NCBI GenBank assembly: GCA_003513855.1
Contig: DOTC01000158.1
Location: 1-5,711, forward strand
Length of the DNA stretch: 5,711 nucleotides
Direction of reading: 5' to 3'
Source: Deltaproteobacteria bacterium
GTDB taxonomy: Bacteria; Desulfobacterota; Deferrimicrobia; Deferrimicrobiales; Deferrimicrobiaceae
Positions 1-5,711 of the stretch are shown here, piece by piece. The notes under the pieces were generated by a model that saw only the letters and a list, made by a program, of their open reading frames with translations, had not been told where the DNA came from and ran no database searches. The position numbers were made by a program, and so were the translations under genes. Each line of letters starts with the position of its first letter. Within the stretch, counting starts at the first letter, position 1.

Positions 1-603
1 CATGAGCGCCCACACCCTGGCGGGATGCGCGGCGCGCGCCAACAGGCCTCCCTTGACGCGGGAGAGGTGTTTCCGGACCGTGTTGAACTCGGCGATGTCC
101 GCTCCCGACTGCAGCATCAACCGGAACACCGTCTCCTTGTCCGAGGGAGAGACCCCCTCGGGGGGAGCGGAAATCATCGCGGACCCCCCGCCGGAGATCA
201 GAGCGATCACCAGGTCGTTTTCCCCTGCCCCGGAGACAACGTCCAACATTGCCTGCGCTGCCTTGCGGCTTCCATCGTCGGGGAGGGGATGCCCCGTTTC
301 GATGAGCCGCACGGAATGCAGGGACCCTCCTTCCCCCTTGGGGACCGCGATCGCACCCGCGGATACCTTCCCTTCCAGCACCGAGACCGCGGCCTGCACC
401 ATGGGGCGGCCGGCTTTTCCGCCTCCCACGAGAAAAATCCGCTCGACGGAGGACCACGAAAGGATCGAGCTTGCGCCACCGCCGGACAGGGAGATCCCTT
501 CCTCGTCCCGGTGGAGGGCCCCCCGGACCAGGCGCGCAGGTTCCACGGAGGCGACCGCCGTGAGAAAAAGGTTCGTAAGAAGAGATTTGGCCGTCCCCTT
601 CAT
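1..603 (-). CDS. gckA: Glycerate 2-kinase, MOFRL/GckA type (DUF4147 domain), 3' part missing
   Basis: Probably phosphorylates D-glycerate with ATP in the cytoplasm, giving 2-phosphoglycerate in the GckA/TtuD family. The reading frame runs without a stop from ATG at 603 to the window edge, giving 201 residues. Family proteins usually have about 420-460, so roughly the first half is present and the C-terminal MOFRL domain lies outside. Visible landmarks are the glycine-rich GGGKAG at residues 60-65, whose lysine is at the active site in characterised relatives; TGHPLPDD at 103-110; ISGGGSAM at 136-143; and NTVRKHLSRVKGG at 174-186, a signature of this family. The start is supported by an AGAAGGGAG ribosome binding site at 610-618, six bases upstream. 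It lies 33 bases downstream of the serine-glyoxylate aminotransferase gene with no terminator between them, so the two are probably co-transcribed. The family call is firm. Exact substrate (glycerate versus a close relative such as hydroxypyruvate/tartronate-pathway intermediates) and product isomer are inferred. Confidence 0.93.
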   Translation of the reverse strand, partial: MKGTAKSLLTNLFLTAVASVEPARLVRGALHRDEEGISLSGGGASSILSWSSVERIFLVGGGKAGRPMVQAAVSVLEGKVSAGAIAVPKGEGGSLHSVRLIETGHPLPDDGSRKAAQAMLDVVSGAGENDLVIALISGGGSAMISAPPEGVSPSDKETVFRLMLQSGADIAEFNTVRKHLSRVKGGLLARAAHPARVWALM

Positions 604-636
604 GGTGTACTCCCTTCTCCCCTGTTTCCCCGCGTG

Positions 637-1815
637 CTAACGGTGTCTTCGCGTGGTCTCCAGATACTCCAGGGCTTTCGCCACGCCTCCTCTTGAGAAA
701 GGGATGTCGGCAAGGGCCAGGCCCATTTCCACGCCCGCGAGGGTTCCGACGAGAAGAAGGTCGTTAAAATCCCCAAGGTGGCCGATGCGGAACACCTTCC
801 CCCTGACCTTTCCCAATCCGGTGCCAAGGCTCATGTTGAAATGGTTCAGGATCACCTCACGAAGGTCGTCTGCATCGTATCCTTCCGGCATCAGGACCGC
901 AGTGACGGAGCTGCTGTATTGCTCGGGGTCCGCGCAAAGGATCTCGAGTCCCCATGCCCGCACGGCCCGCCGCGTCGCCTCGGCGTGCCGATCATGGCGA
1001 GCGAAGACGTTGTTGAGCCCTTCCTCTTCCAAAAGATGGATGGCTTCGCGTAAACCGTAGAGCAGATTGGTGGGGGGCGTGTAGGGGAAAAAGCCGGATT
1101 TGCCGGCAGCGAGGATCGGCTCCCAGGCCCAATAGGATTTCTTCAGCCTTGCCGACTTCGATGCCTGGCGCGCCTTTTCGCTGACGGCGTTCAGGCCGAG
1201 GCCGGGCGGCAGCATCAGCCCTTTTTGGGAGCACCCTACAGTCACGTCGATTCCCCACTCGTCATGACGATAGTCGGTGGATGCGAGGGAGGAAATCGTG
1301 TCGACCATGAGCAAAGACGGATGCCCTGCGCGATCGATGGCCTTCCGGATTTCGGATACCCGGGTGGTGACCCCGGTAGAGGTTTCGTTGTGGACGACCG
1401 CAACGGCCTTGATCGCGTGTGCTCTGTCTTCCGTGAGCGTTTCCTCGACGGTCTTTGCATCGACGCCGTGTCGCCAATCCCCGGGGAGGAAATCGACCTC
1501 CAAACCGAGCTCCGTCGCCAGATTTCGCCACAGCGTCGCAAAATGCCCGGTCTCGAACATCAGGATCTTGTCCCCGGGCGAGAGGGTGTTGACGAGTGCC
1601 GCCTCCCAGGCGCCGGTGCCGGAAGAGGGGAAGATGAGAACGGGGCCGGAAGTGTGGACTATCCTCTGGAGACCTTCCAGGATCTCCAACGAGAGATGGG
1701 CGAATTTGGAACCGCGATGATCGATGGTCGGCCGGCTCAGGGCGCGCAGGACCCGGTCCGGGATATTCGTGGGGCCGGGAATTTGAAGGAAATGACGTCC
1801 GCTTTGATAAGCCAT
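637..1815 (-). CDS. sgaA: Serine-glyoxylate aminotransferase (class V, PLP-dependent)
   Basis: Predicted cytoplasmic enzyme that moves the amino group of L-serine to glyoxylate, giving hydroxypyruvate and glycine. The 392-residue length is normal for the family. The N-terminus has PGPTNIPDRVLRA (13-25) and RPTIDHRG (28-35). GTGAWEAAL (66-74) lines the cofactor phosphate, HNETSTG is at 142-148, and VDTISSL (171-177) has the aspartate expected to pair with the pyridine nitrogen. SQKGLMLPPGLG (196-207) carries the probable PLP-binding lysine, K198. FPYTPPTNLLYGLREA (243-258) and GKVFRIGHLGDFND (339-352) are typical of serine-glyoxylate rather than generic alanine-glyoxylate enzymes. The frame stays open for 94 more codons to 2097, but ATG at 1815 is preferred: homology begins there and GGGAGGG lies five bases upstream. 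It is the first gene of an operon with the downstream glycerate kinase. Alternatives are alanine-glyoxylate or purine-catabolism aminotransferases of the same fold. Confidence 0.93.
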   Translation of the reverse strand: MAYQSGRHFLQIPGPTNIPDRVLRALSRPTIDHRGSKFAHLSLEILEGLQRIVHTSGPVLIFPSSGTGAWEAALVNTLSPGDKILMFETGHFATLWRNLATELGLEVDFLPGDWRHGVDAKTVEETLTEDRAHAIKAVAVVHNETSTGVTTRVSEIRKAIDRAGHPSLLMVDTISSLASTDYRHDEWGIDVTVGCSQKGLMLPPGLGLNAVSEKARQASKSARLKKSYWAWEPILAAGKSGFFPYTPPTNLLYGLREAIHLLEEEGLNNVFARHDRHAEATRRAVRAWGLEILCADPEQYSSSVTAVLMPEGYDADDLREVILNHFNMSLGTGLGKVRGKVFRIGHLGDFNDLLLVGTLAGVEMGLALADIPFSRGGVAKALEYLETTRRHR

Positions 1816-1820
1816 ATCAA

Positions 1821-1827
1821 CCCTCCC
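1821..1827 (-). promoter_or_regulatory. Ribosome binding site fixing the aminotransferase start
   Basis: The minus strand reads GGGAGGG here, five bases before ATG at 1815. This decides between the 392-residue protein and a 486-residue reading that would start at 2097. The extra 94 codons resemble no aminotransferase sequence and would run through the divergent promoter region, so they are taken as non-coding. Confidence 0.85.
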
Positions 1828-1950
1828 GGACAGGAATCGGTCGTCGTTATCACGAATGGCAATCTTCGGAGTCTGGGTGAAGGTCCGGTTTTGCCCGTCC
1901 GGCTCCTGCGGTCCGGTGTCGACCTCCCTGCGCCGGGGCATCTCGTGGGT

Positions 1951-1979
1951 AGGATATCGTTCCCGGAAAACCGTTACAA
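1951..1979 (-). promoter_or_regulatory. Possible weak sigma70 promoter for the aminotransferase-kinase operon
   Basis: On the minus strand TTGTAA (1979-1974) is followed after 17 bases by TATCCT (1956-1951). Each box matches the sigma70 consensus at four of six positions, and the spacing is ideal. It would give a leader of roughly 130 bases before ATG at 1815. Matches this weak occur often by chance, so this is only a candidate. Confidence 0.3.
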
Positions 1980-2003
1980 CAGGTTCCGACCGGGCCGTGC
2001 CGA

Positions 2004-2045
2004 TTGACGGATGCAATCCTCTTTCCCTATAATTTTTTTTATAAT
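2004..2045 (+). promoter_or_regulatory. Near-consensus sigma70 promoter for the DUF748 gene, with a doubled -10 box
   Basis: TTGACG at 2004-2009 (five of six consensus bases) is followed after an 18-base spacer by a perfect TATAAT at 2028-2033. A second perfect TATAAT follows at 2040-2045, joined to the first by a run of eight T. Only the first -10 has a well-spaced -35 box, so transcription is expected to begin near 2040. That gives a leader of about 90 bases. The AT-rich patch stands out sharply from its GC-rich surroundings. No sigma54-type -24/-12 pair was recognised. Confidence 0.7.
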
Positions 2046-2084
2046 CTGTGCAACAAGTTTGCGGAGAAGGTTCCCCCGGCCGTA

Positions 2085-2097
2085 TTGAAACTTTCAA
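2085..2097. repeat. Perfect 6+1+6 inverted repeat in the DUF748 leader
   Basis: TTGAAA and TTTCAA are separated by a single C. The one-base centre is too tight for an RNA hairpin at full stem length, so an operator-like protein site is more plausible than an RNA structure. It lies about 50 bases downstream of the predicted transcription start, where a bound repressor could block elongation. A repeat this short could also arise by chance. Confidence 0.35.
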
Positions 2098-2107
2098 CGT
2101 GCGGTGC

Positions 2108-2122
2108 CCCTCTTATTGAGGG
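2108..2122 (+). promoter_or_regulatory. Small hairpin covering part of the DUF748 ribosome binding site
   Basis: CCCTC (2108-2112) can pair with GAGGG (2118-2122) around a five-base TTATT loop. The right arm overlaps the Shine-Dalgarno stretch GAGGGAG (2118-2124), which sits seven bases before ATG at 2132. An in-frame TGA at 2117-2119, followed by no other start codon, also fixes ATG 2132 as the earliest possible start. The stem could lower translation, but five base pairs is modest and the effect is inferred. Confidence 0.4.
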
Positions 2123-2131
2123 AGAAAATCC

Positions 2132-5100
2132 ATGGAGATCCTGCGGACCATCCGTTCCCTCCCACGGGGGCAGAAGGTGCTTCTTTGGACAGGGATCGCC
2201 TTTCTCGTGTATACCCTGTTCGGGTTCCTGGCGGCCCCGCCCATCCTGAAGGGTTTCCTGAAGAAAAACCTTTCGAAAACGCTCCACCGGGAAGTCGAAA
2301 TCGAAAAGATCCGGATCAATCCCTACGCCTTGTCGGTGAATGTGACCGGCTTCACGATCAGGGAACGGGATCTGCCGGGACCGTTCGTATCGTTCGATGC
2401 GCTGTACGGAAACCTCGAGATTGTCTCCCTCTTCCGTTTGGGTGCGGTCCTGAAGGAGATCCGGGTGGAAGCCCCGTATGTTCACCTCGCCCGGAACAGG
2501 GACGGGAAATATAATGTTTCCGACCTGCTCGAGGAGTTCGCGGCAAAGAAGGAATCCCCCCCCCCGCGGCCCGAAAAGAAGCCGTTCCGTTTCTCCCTCA
2601 ACAATATCCAGATCCGCAACGGGAGCATCGATTTCGACGATGCCCCGAAAGAGACCCGGCACACGGTCCGGGAAATCCGGGTCGACATCCCGCTGCTCTC
2701 CAATTTCCCCTATCATTTGGATTCGTTCATCCAGCCGGTTCTCGAGGCGAATGTCAACGGCACCGCCGTCTCCCTCGCAGGGAGGTCGAGGCCTTTCAAG
2801 AGATCCCACGAAACCTACTTCGATATCGACATCCGGAAGTTCGACATTGCGTATTACCTCGCATACGTTCCGTTCCCGTTGAACTTCGATGTCCGGTCCG
2901 CAACCTTGGATACGAAAGGGACCGTTTTCTTTGTGCAATACAAAGACCGCGGTCCCACTCTGGGGTTTGCCGGCCGGATCGCCGTCGACAATGTCGATGT
3001 GCAGGATTCCGGGGGGAAGCCGCTCCTTCGCCTCCCGCTGCTGGATCTTTCGATCGCCTCTTCCGAACTGATCTCCCGGAGGGTCCGTTTCTCCTCGATC
3101 CTGGTCCAGTCGCCCGAGCTCCACCTGGAAAGGGACGGGGACGGGAAAATTAATCTCGCGTCCCTCCTGCCGCAGAAGGAAGCAGGGAAGACCGAGGGGA
3201 AGAAGGAAGGAGAGGCGCAGGGGGAGGGGAAGGAGGCCAAGGTCTCGATCAAGGCGGACACGATCCGGGTGGCCGGCGGCACCGTCGAGTTCACGGACGC
3301 TTCGGGGGCGAGCCCGTTCCGGACGACTCTTTCACCCATCGATATCGAGGTCGAACACTTCAGCAATGCGGACCGGGAGAAGTCCGCCTTCAAGGGTTCG
3401 TTCGGGACGGAGTCCAAGGAGACCGTGAAGATCGACGGGGATTTCACCGTGAGCCCGCCATCCTCCGATGGGGAGCTGGAACTCGGGAAGGTCCGCCCCG
3501 CGAAATACTCTCCGTACTTCGCCGACCGGGTCCTGTTTGACGTCGAGGACGGGGTCTTCGATCTCTCGACGAGGTACAGCGTCTCCGGGTCCGGTTCAGA
3601 CCAGGCGGTCCAGCTTTCCGGGCTGACGCTGTCGCTGCGGTCGCTCCGGTTGAAAAAGAGGGGGGAGCAGTCCGATTTCCTGGCGGTTCCCGCCCTTGAT
3701 GTGCGAAACACGTCGCTGGATCTATCCGAAAAGCGCTTGGTCATCGGCGAAGCGTCGTCCCGGAAGGGCGTCCTCCAGGTGATCCGGCCGAAAGGGGAGA
3801 AGTGGAACCTGTCCACGCTGGTCCCCCCCGGTCCGGCCGACGGGAAAGATGCCAGACCGAATGGGAAGACTGGAACCGGAAACGGAAAACCCTGGGTCGT
3901 GGCGTTGGAGAAAGCCCGTCTGGACGGGTACACCGTTGAAATGGAAGATGAAAGCGCTTCCGAGGCGGTCCGCATGACCGCGGAGGGAATTGCGTTCCGG
4001 GGGACCAACCTCTCCACGGAACAGGGAAAGAGGGGGCGGGCATCCCTTTCCTTGTCGGTGAACGGGAAAGGGTCGTTTGCCGCGGAGGGCGACGCAGGGC
4101 TCAATCCGGCCTTCGCCCGCCTGAAAATAGTGGGGGAGCGGCTGGATATCGTCCCGCTGCAGCCGTATTACGCCGAGAAGGTGAACATCATCGTCCGGAG
4201 CGGGGAGGTCTTCGCGGACGGTTTGCTTTCCGTCGCTGTTCCGAAGGACGGCGGCCCGGAAGCCACCTACACGGGAGAGGCATCCCTTAAGGATTTCGCG
4301 TCGGCCGACAAGGAGAAGGCGGAGGATTTCCTCAATATCTCCTCGCTGGACATGACCGGCATCGACGTCGGATATTCCCCGTCGGGGACCCGGGTGGAGA
4401 TTGCCCGCGTCGGGTTGAGCGATTTCTATTCGCGCATCATCGTCTACGGCGATGCCGAATTGAACCTCCAGAAGATCCTCAAGCAGCAAGACGGCGAAGG
4501 GGACCAGGGCGGAGCGGCGGAGGGGCCTGGGAAACCGGAGAAACCGGAGAGCCCGGAGAGCCCGGAGAAGCATCCGGTGGCGCCCCCCGAGGTGAAGATC
4601 GAACAGGTCGTCCTCCAGGGGGGGACGATCAATTTTTCCGACTTTCTCGTCCAGCCGAATTTCTCCGCGAACATGCTCGGCATCGAAGGGGAGATTACCG
4701 GGCTCGCCTGGGAGGAGGGACGGCAGGCGGAAGTGAATCTGAAGGGGAGCATCGAGAACAAGGCGCCGCTGGCCATCTCCGGGAAGATCAATCCGTTTCC
4801 GGGGACGGTCCTCGTCGACCTCCGGGCGACGTTCCAGGACGTCGACCTCGTCACCTTCAACCCCTATTCCGGGACGTACGGCGGGTACAAGATCCAGAAG
4901 GGGAAGCTTTCCGTGGAACTCCACTACGTCATCGTGAAGCAGAAGCTGGATGCCAACCACCACATCTTTCTCGACCAGCTGACCCTGGGCGACCATGTGG
5001 ACAGCCCCAAGGCGACGACGCTCCCGCTCAAACTGGCGATCTCACTCCTGAAGAACCGGAAGGGGGAGATCGATCTCAATCTGCCGGTAACGGGGGACCT

Positions 5101-5711
5101 GAGCGACCCGCAGTTCCGCATCGGCGCCGTCATTCTCCAGATCCTGAAAAACCTTCTCGTGAAGGTTGCGACCTCCCCGTTCGCCCTCCTGGAAGCCGTC
5201 GCCGGGGACAAGAAGGAGGAGTTGAGCTACGTGGAATTCGATTACGGCAGCGCGGCGATTCCGCAGGCGGGGAAGGAGAAGCTCTCCAGTCTGGGGAAGG
5301 CGCTCTTCGAGCGGCCGGCCCTCCGGATGGAGATCGCGGGACACGTGGACTCCGAGAAGGACGGGGAAGGGCTGCGAGACACCCTGTTCCAGCGGAAAGT
5401 GAAGGCACAGAAGTTGAAAGATACGGTGGGAAGGGGGAAGGCCGAGGTCGCAGTGGACGAGGTCGTCGTCACCTCCGAGGAGTACCCGGAGTACCTCAAG
5501 AAGGCCTACAAGGCCGGAAAATTCTCCAAACCGAGGAATTTCCTCGGGATCGCAAAGGATATTCCCGTTCCCGAGATGGAAAAACTGATGCGCGACAACA
5601 TCGAGGTCACGAAGGACGATCTGCGTCGATTGGCGCTTCAGCGATCGGAAAACGTGAGTGACTACCTTCAGAAGGAAGGGAAGGTGGAAGCGAACCGCCT
5701 CTTCCTCGTCG
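2132..5711 (+). CDS. DUF748-family AsmA-like envelope protein, C-terminus just cut by window end
   Basis: The frame is open for 1193 codons to the window edge. A hydrophobic segment at residues about 16-37, after a short basic N-terminus, should anchor it in the inner membrane with the long remainder in the periplasm. The body is rich in the beta-strand-like G-x-I-x-F-x-D pattern typical of AsmA-like proteins (near 164-170, 383-389, 600-606, 832-837), with charged Lys/Glu/Pro/Gly linkers before each. The conserved DUF748 core includes PYSGTYGGYKIQKGKLS (911-927), LDQLTLGD (947-954), LNLPVTGDLSDPQF (from about 982) and NLLVKVATSPFALL (from 1007). The tail has YVEFDYGSAAI (from 1033) and IAGHVD (1068-1073), resembling a diverged OmpA-like domain. 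The family is large, around 1000-1300 residues, so only a short end is probably missing. Its molecular role is not established; an envelope or lipid-trafficking role is inferred from AsmA relatives. It has its own promoter and is divergent from the metabolic operon. Confidence 0.92.
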   Translation, partial: MEILRTIRSLPRGQKVLLWTGIAFLVYTLFGFLAAPPILKGFLKKNLSKTLHREVEIEKIRINPYALSVNVTGFTIRERDLPGPFVSFDALYGNLEIVSLFRLGAVLKEIRVEAPYVHLARNRDGKYNVSDLLEEFAAKKESPPPRPEKKPFRFSLNNIQIRNGSIDFDDAPKETRHTVREIRVDIPLLSNFPYHLDSFIQPVLEANVNGTAVSLAGRSRPFKRSHETYFDIDIRKFDIAYYLAYVPFPLNFDVRSATLDTKGTVFFVQYKDRGPTLGFAGRIAVDNVDVQDSGGKPLLRLPLLDLSIASSELISRRVRFSSILVQSPELHLERDGDGKINLASLLPQKEAGKTEGKKEGEAQGEGKEAKVSIKADTIRVAGGTVEFTDASGASPFRTTLSPIDIEVEHFSNADREKSAFKGSFGTESKETVKIDGDFTVSPPSSDGELELGKVRPAKYSPYFADRVLFDVEDGVFDLSTRYSVSGSGSDQAVQLSGLTLSLRSLRLKKRGEQSDFLAVPALDVRNTSLDLSEKRLVIGEASSRKGVLQVIRPKGEKWNLSTLVPPGPADGKDARPNGKTGTGNGKPWVVALEKARLDGYTVEMEDESASEAVRMTAEGIAFRGTNLSTEQGKRGRASLSLSVNGKGSFAAEGDAGLNPAFARLKIVGERLDIVPLQPYYAEKVNIIVRSGEVFADGLLSVAVPKDGGPEATYTGEASLKDFASADKEKAEDFLNISSLDMTGIDVGYSPSGTRVEIARVGLSDFYSRIIVYGDAELNLQKILKQQDGEGDQGGAAEGPGKPEKPESPESPEKHPVAPPEVKIEQVVLQGGTINFSDFLVQPNFSANMLGIEGEITGLAWEEGRQAEVNLKGSIENKAPLAISGKINPFPGTVLVDLRATFQDVDLVTFNPYSGTYGGYKIQKGKLSVELHYVIVKQKLDANHHIFLDQLTLGDHVDSPKATTLPLKLAISLLKNRKGEIDLNLPVTGDLSDPQFRIGAVILQILKNLLVKVATSPFALLEAVAGDKKEELSYVEFDYGSAAIPQAGKEKLSSLGKALFERPALRMEIAGHVDSEKDGEGLRDTLFQRKVKAQKLKDTVGRGKAEVAVDEVVVTSEEYPEYLKKAYKAGKFSKPRNFLGIAKDIPVPEMEKLMRDNIEVTKDDLRRLALQRSENVSDYLQKEGKVEANRLFLV
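4532..4567 (+). repeat. Four tandem 9-base units encoding KPE-KPE-SPE-SPE linker
   Basis: Two copies of AAACCGGAG are followed by two copies of AGCCCGGAG, all in frame, at residues 801-812 of the DUF748 protein. They form a proline/glutamate-rich, probably extended linker just before a beta-rich module. The pairwise identity of units suggests stepwise duplication by slippage. Because the unit is nine bases, a change in copy number would alter linker length without breaking the frame. Confidence 0.85.

Larger units (their letters stand above)
1816..2131. other. Divergent intergenic region between the serine/glycerate operon and the DUF748 gene
   Basis: These 316 bases separate two divergent starts (ATG at 1815 on minus, ATG at 2132 on plus). 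The left part is GC-rich and contains the short direct repeat GGTCCGGT twice, at about 1883 and 1910. The stretch 2028-2045 is strikingly AT-rich for this window and holds the core of a rightward promoter. No convincing gene, RNA gene or terminator is seen. The region should contain the promoters and any operators for both units. Confidence 0.8.

Noticed and set aside
2..696. Two overlapping plus-strand open frames opposite the glycerate kinase gene
   Set aside because: The minus strand encodes a clean glycerate kinase N-terminal half, and the plus-strand translations are Arg/Pro-rich with no motifs.
1225..2007. Plus-strand open frame of 260 codons opposite the aminotransferase gene
   Set aside because: It is antisense to a gene with clear catalytic motifs, and its own translation shows no recognisable domain.
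2028..2045. T8 tract considered as a rho-independent terminator
   Set aside because: There is no stable GC-rich stem directly upstream; the best candidate is a four-pair CCGT/ACGG stem about 20 bases away. No gene on the plus strand ends here.
1816..2097. A 94-codon N-terminal extension of the aminotransferase
   Set aside because: The extension resembles no class V aminotransferase sequence, runs through the divergent promoter, and the family N-terminus begins right after ATG 1815, which has an excellent ribosome binding site.
2039..3124. Long antisense open frame of 361 codons opposite the start of the DUF748 gene
   Set aside because: It lies fully antisense to a well-supported gene, its protein is dominated by Arg/Glu/Gly/Asp without recognisable motifs, and it has no convincing ribosome binding site. 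It is an expected by-product of GC-rich codon use.
2854..4104. Antisense open frame of 416 codons within the DUF748 gene
   Set aside because: The translation is Ser/Arg/Pro-rich and of low complexity, typical of the reverse of Lys/Glu/Gly-rich coding sequence, and shows no family motifs.
3722..4996. Antisense open frame of 424 codons within the DUF748 gene
   Set aside because: It is the codon-aligned reverse of the real gene, with composition to match, and has no motif or independent start signal. The plus-strand frame carries clear DUF748 signatures throughout.

Overview
The window is GC-rich apart from one short AT-rich patch in the central intergenic region. It holds two transcription units that diverge from about position 1816-2131. 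The protein families point to a Gram-negative bacterium, possibly of the Desulfobacterota/Deltaproteobacteria or Methylomirabilota-Rokubacteria type. That placement is a guess from composition and gene content, and no phylogenetic marker is present.

Left half, minus strand (1815 down to 1): a two-gene operon of C3/C2 metabolism. The first gene is a complete class V aminotransferase of the serine-glyoxylate type (637-1815). After 33 bases comes a MOFRL-type glycerate kinase (1-603), cut by the window edge after 201 residues. Together with a hydroxypyruvate reductase, which is not seen here, they would convert serine to hydroxypyruvate, then glycerate, then 2-phosphoglycerate. This segment is shared by the methylotrophic serine cycle and by glyoxylate/glycerate salvage.

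Centre (1816-2131): a 316-base divergent intergenic region. It carries a near-consensus sigma70 promoter reading right (TTGACG, 18-base spacer, TATAAT), followed by a T8 tract and a second TATAAT. The implied leader of about 90 bases contains two small inverted repeats, the second of which covers part of the ribosome binding site of the right-hand gene. A weaker leftward promoter is possible.

Right half, plus strand (2132 to the window end): one very long open frame encoding a DUF748/AsmA-like envelope protein. It has an N-terminal membrane anchor, four recurrences of a 'DGKxN-LL, charged linker, G-x-I-x-F-x-D' module, a highly conserved DUF748 C-terminal block, and a tail resembling an OmpA-like fold split by an insertion. 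At 1193 residues it is nearly complete when the window ends. Nothing in the sequence connects its function to the metabolic operon; the two units share only the intergenic region.

No RNA genes, insertion sequences, CRISPR arrays or phage genes were seen. No clearly undescribed system is evident. The most interesting points are the modular build and split OmpA-like tail of the DUF748 protein, and the structured leader of its gene.
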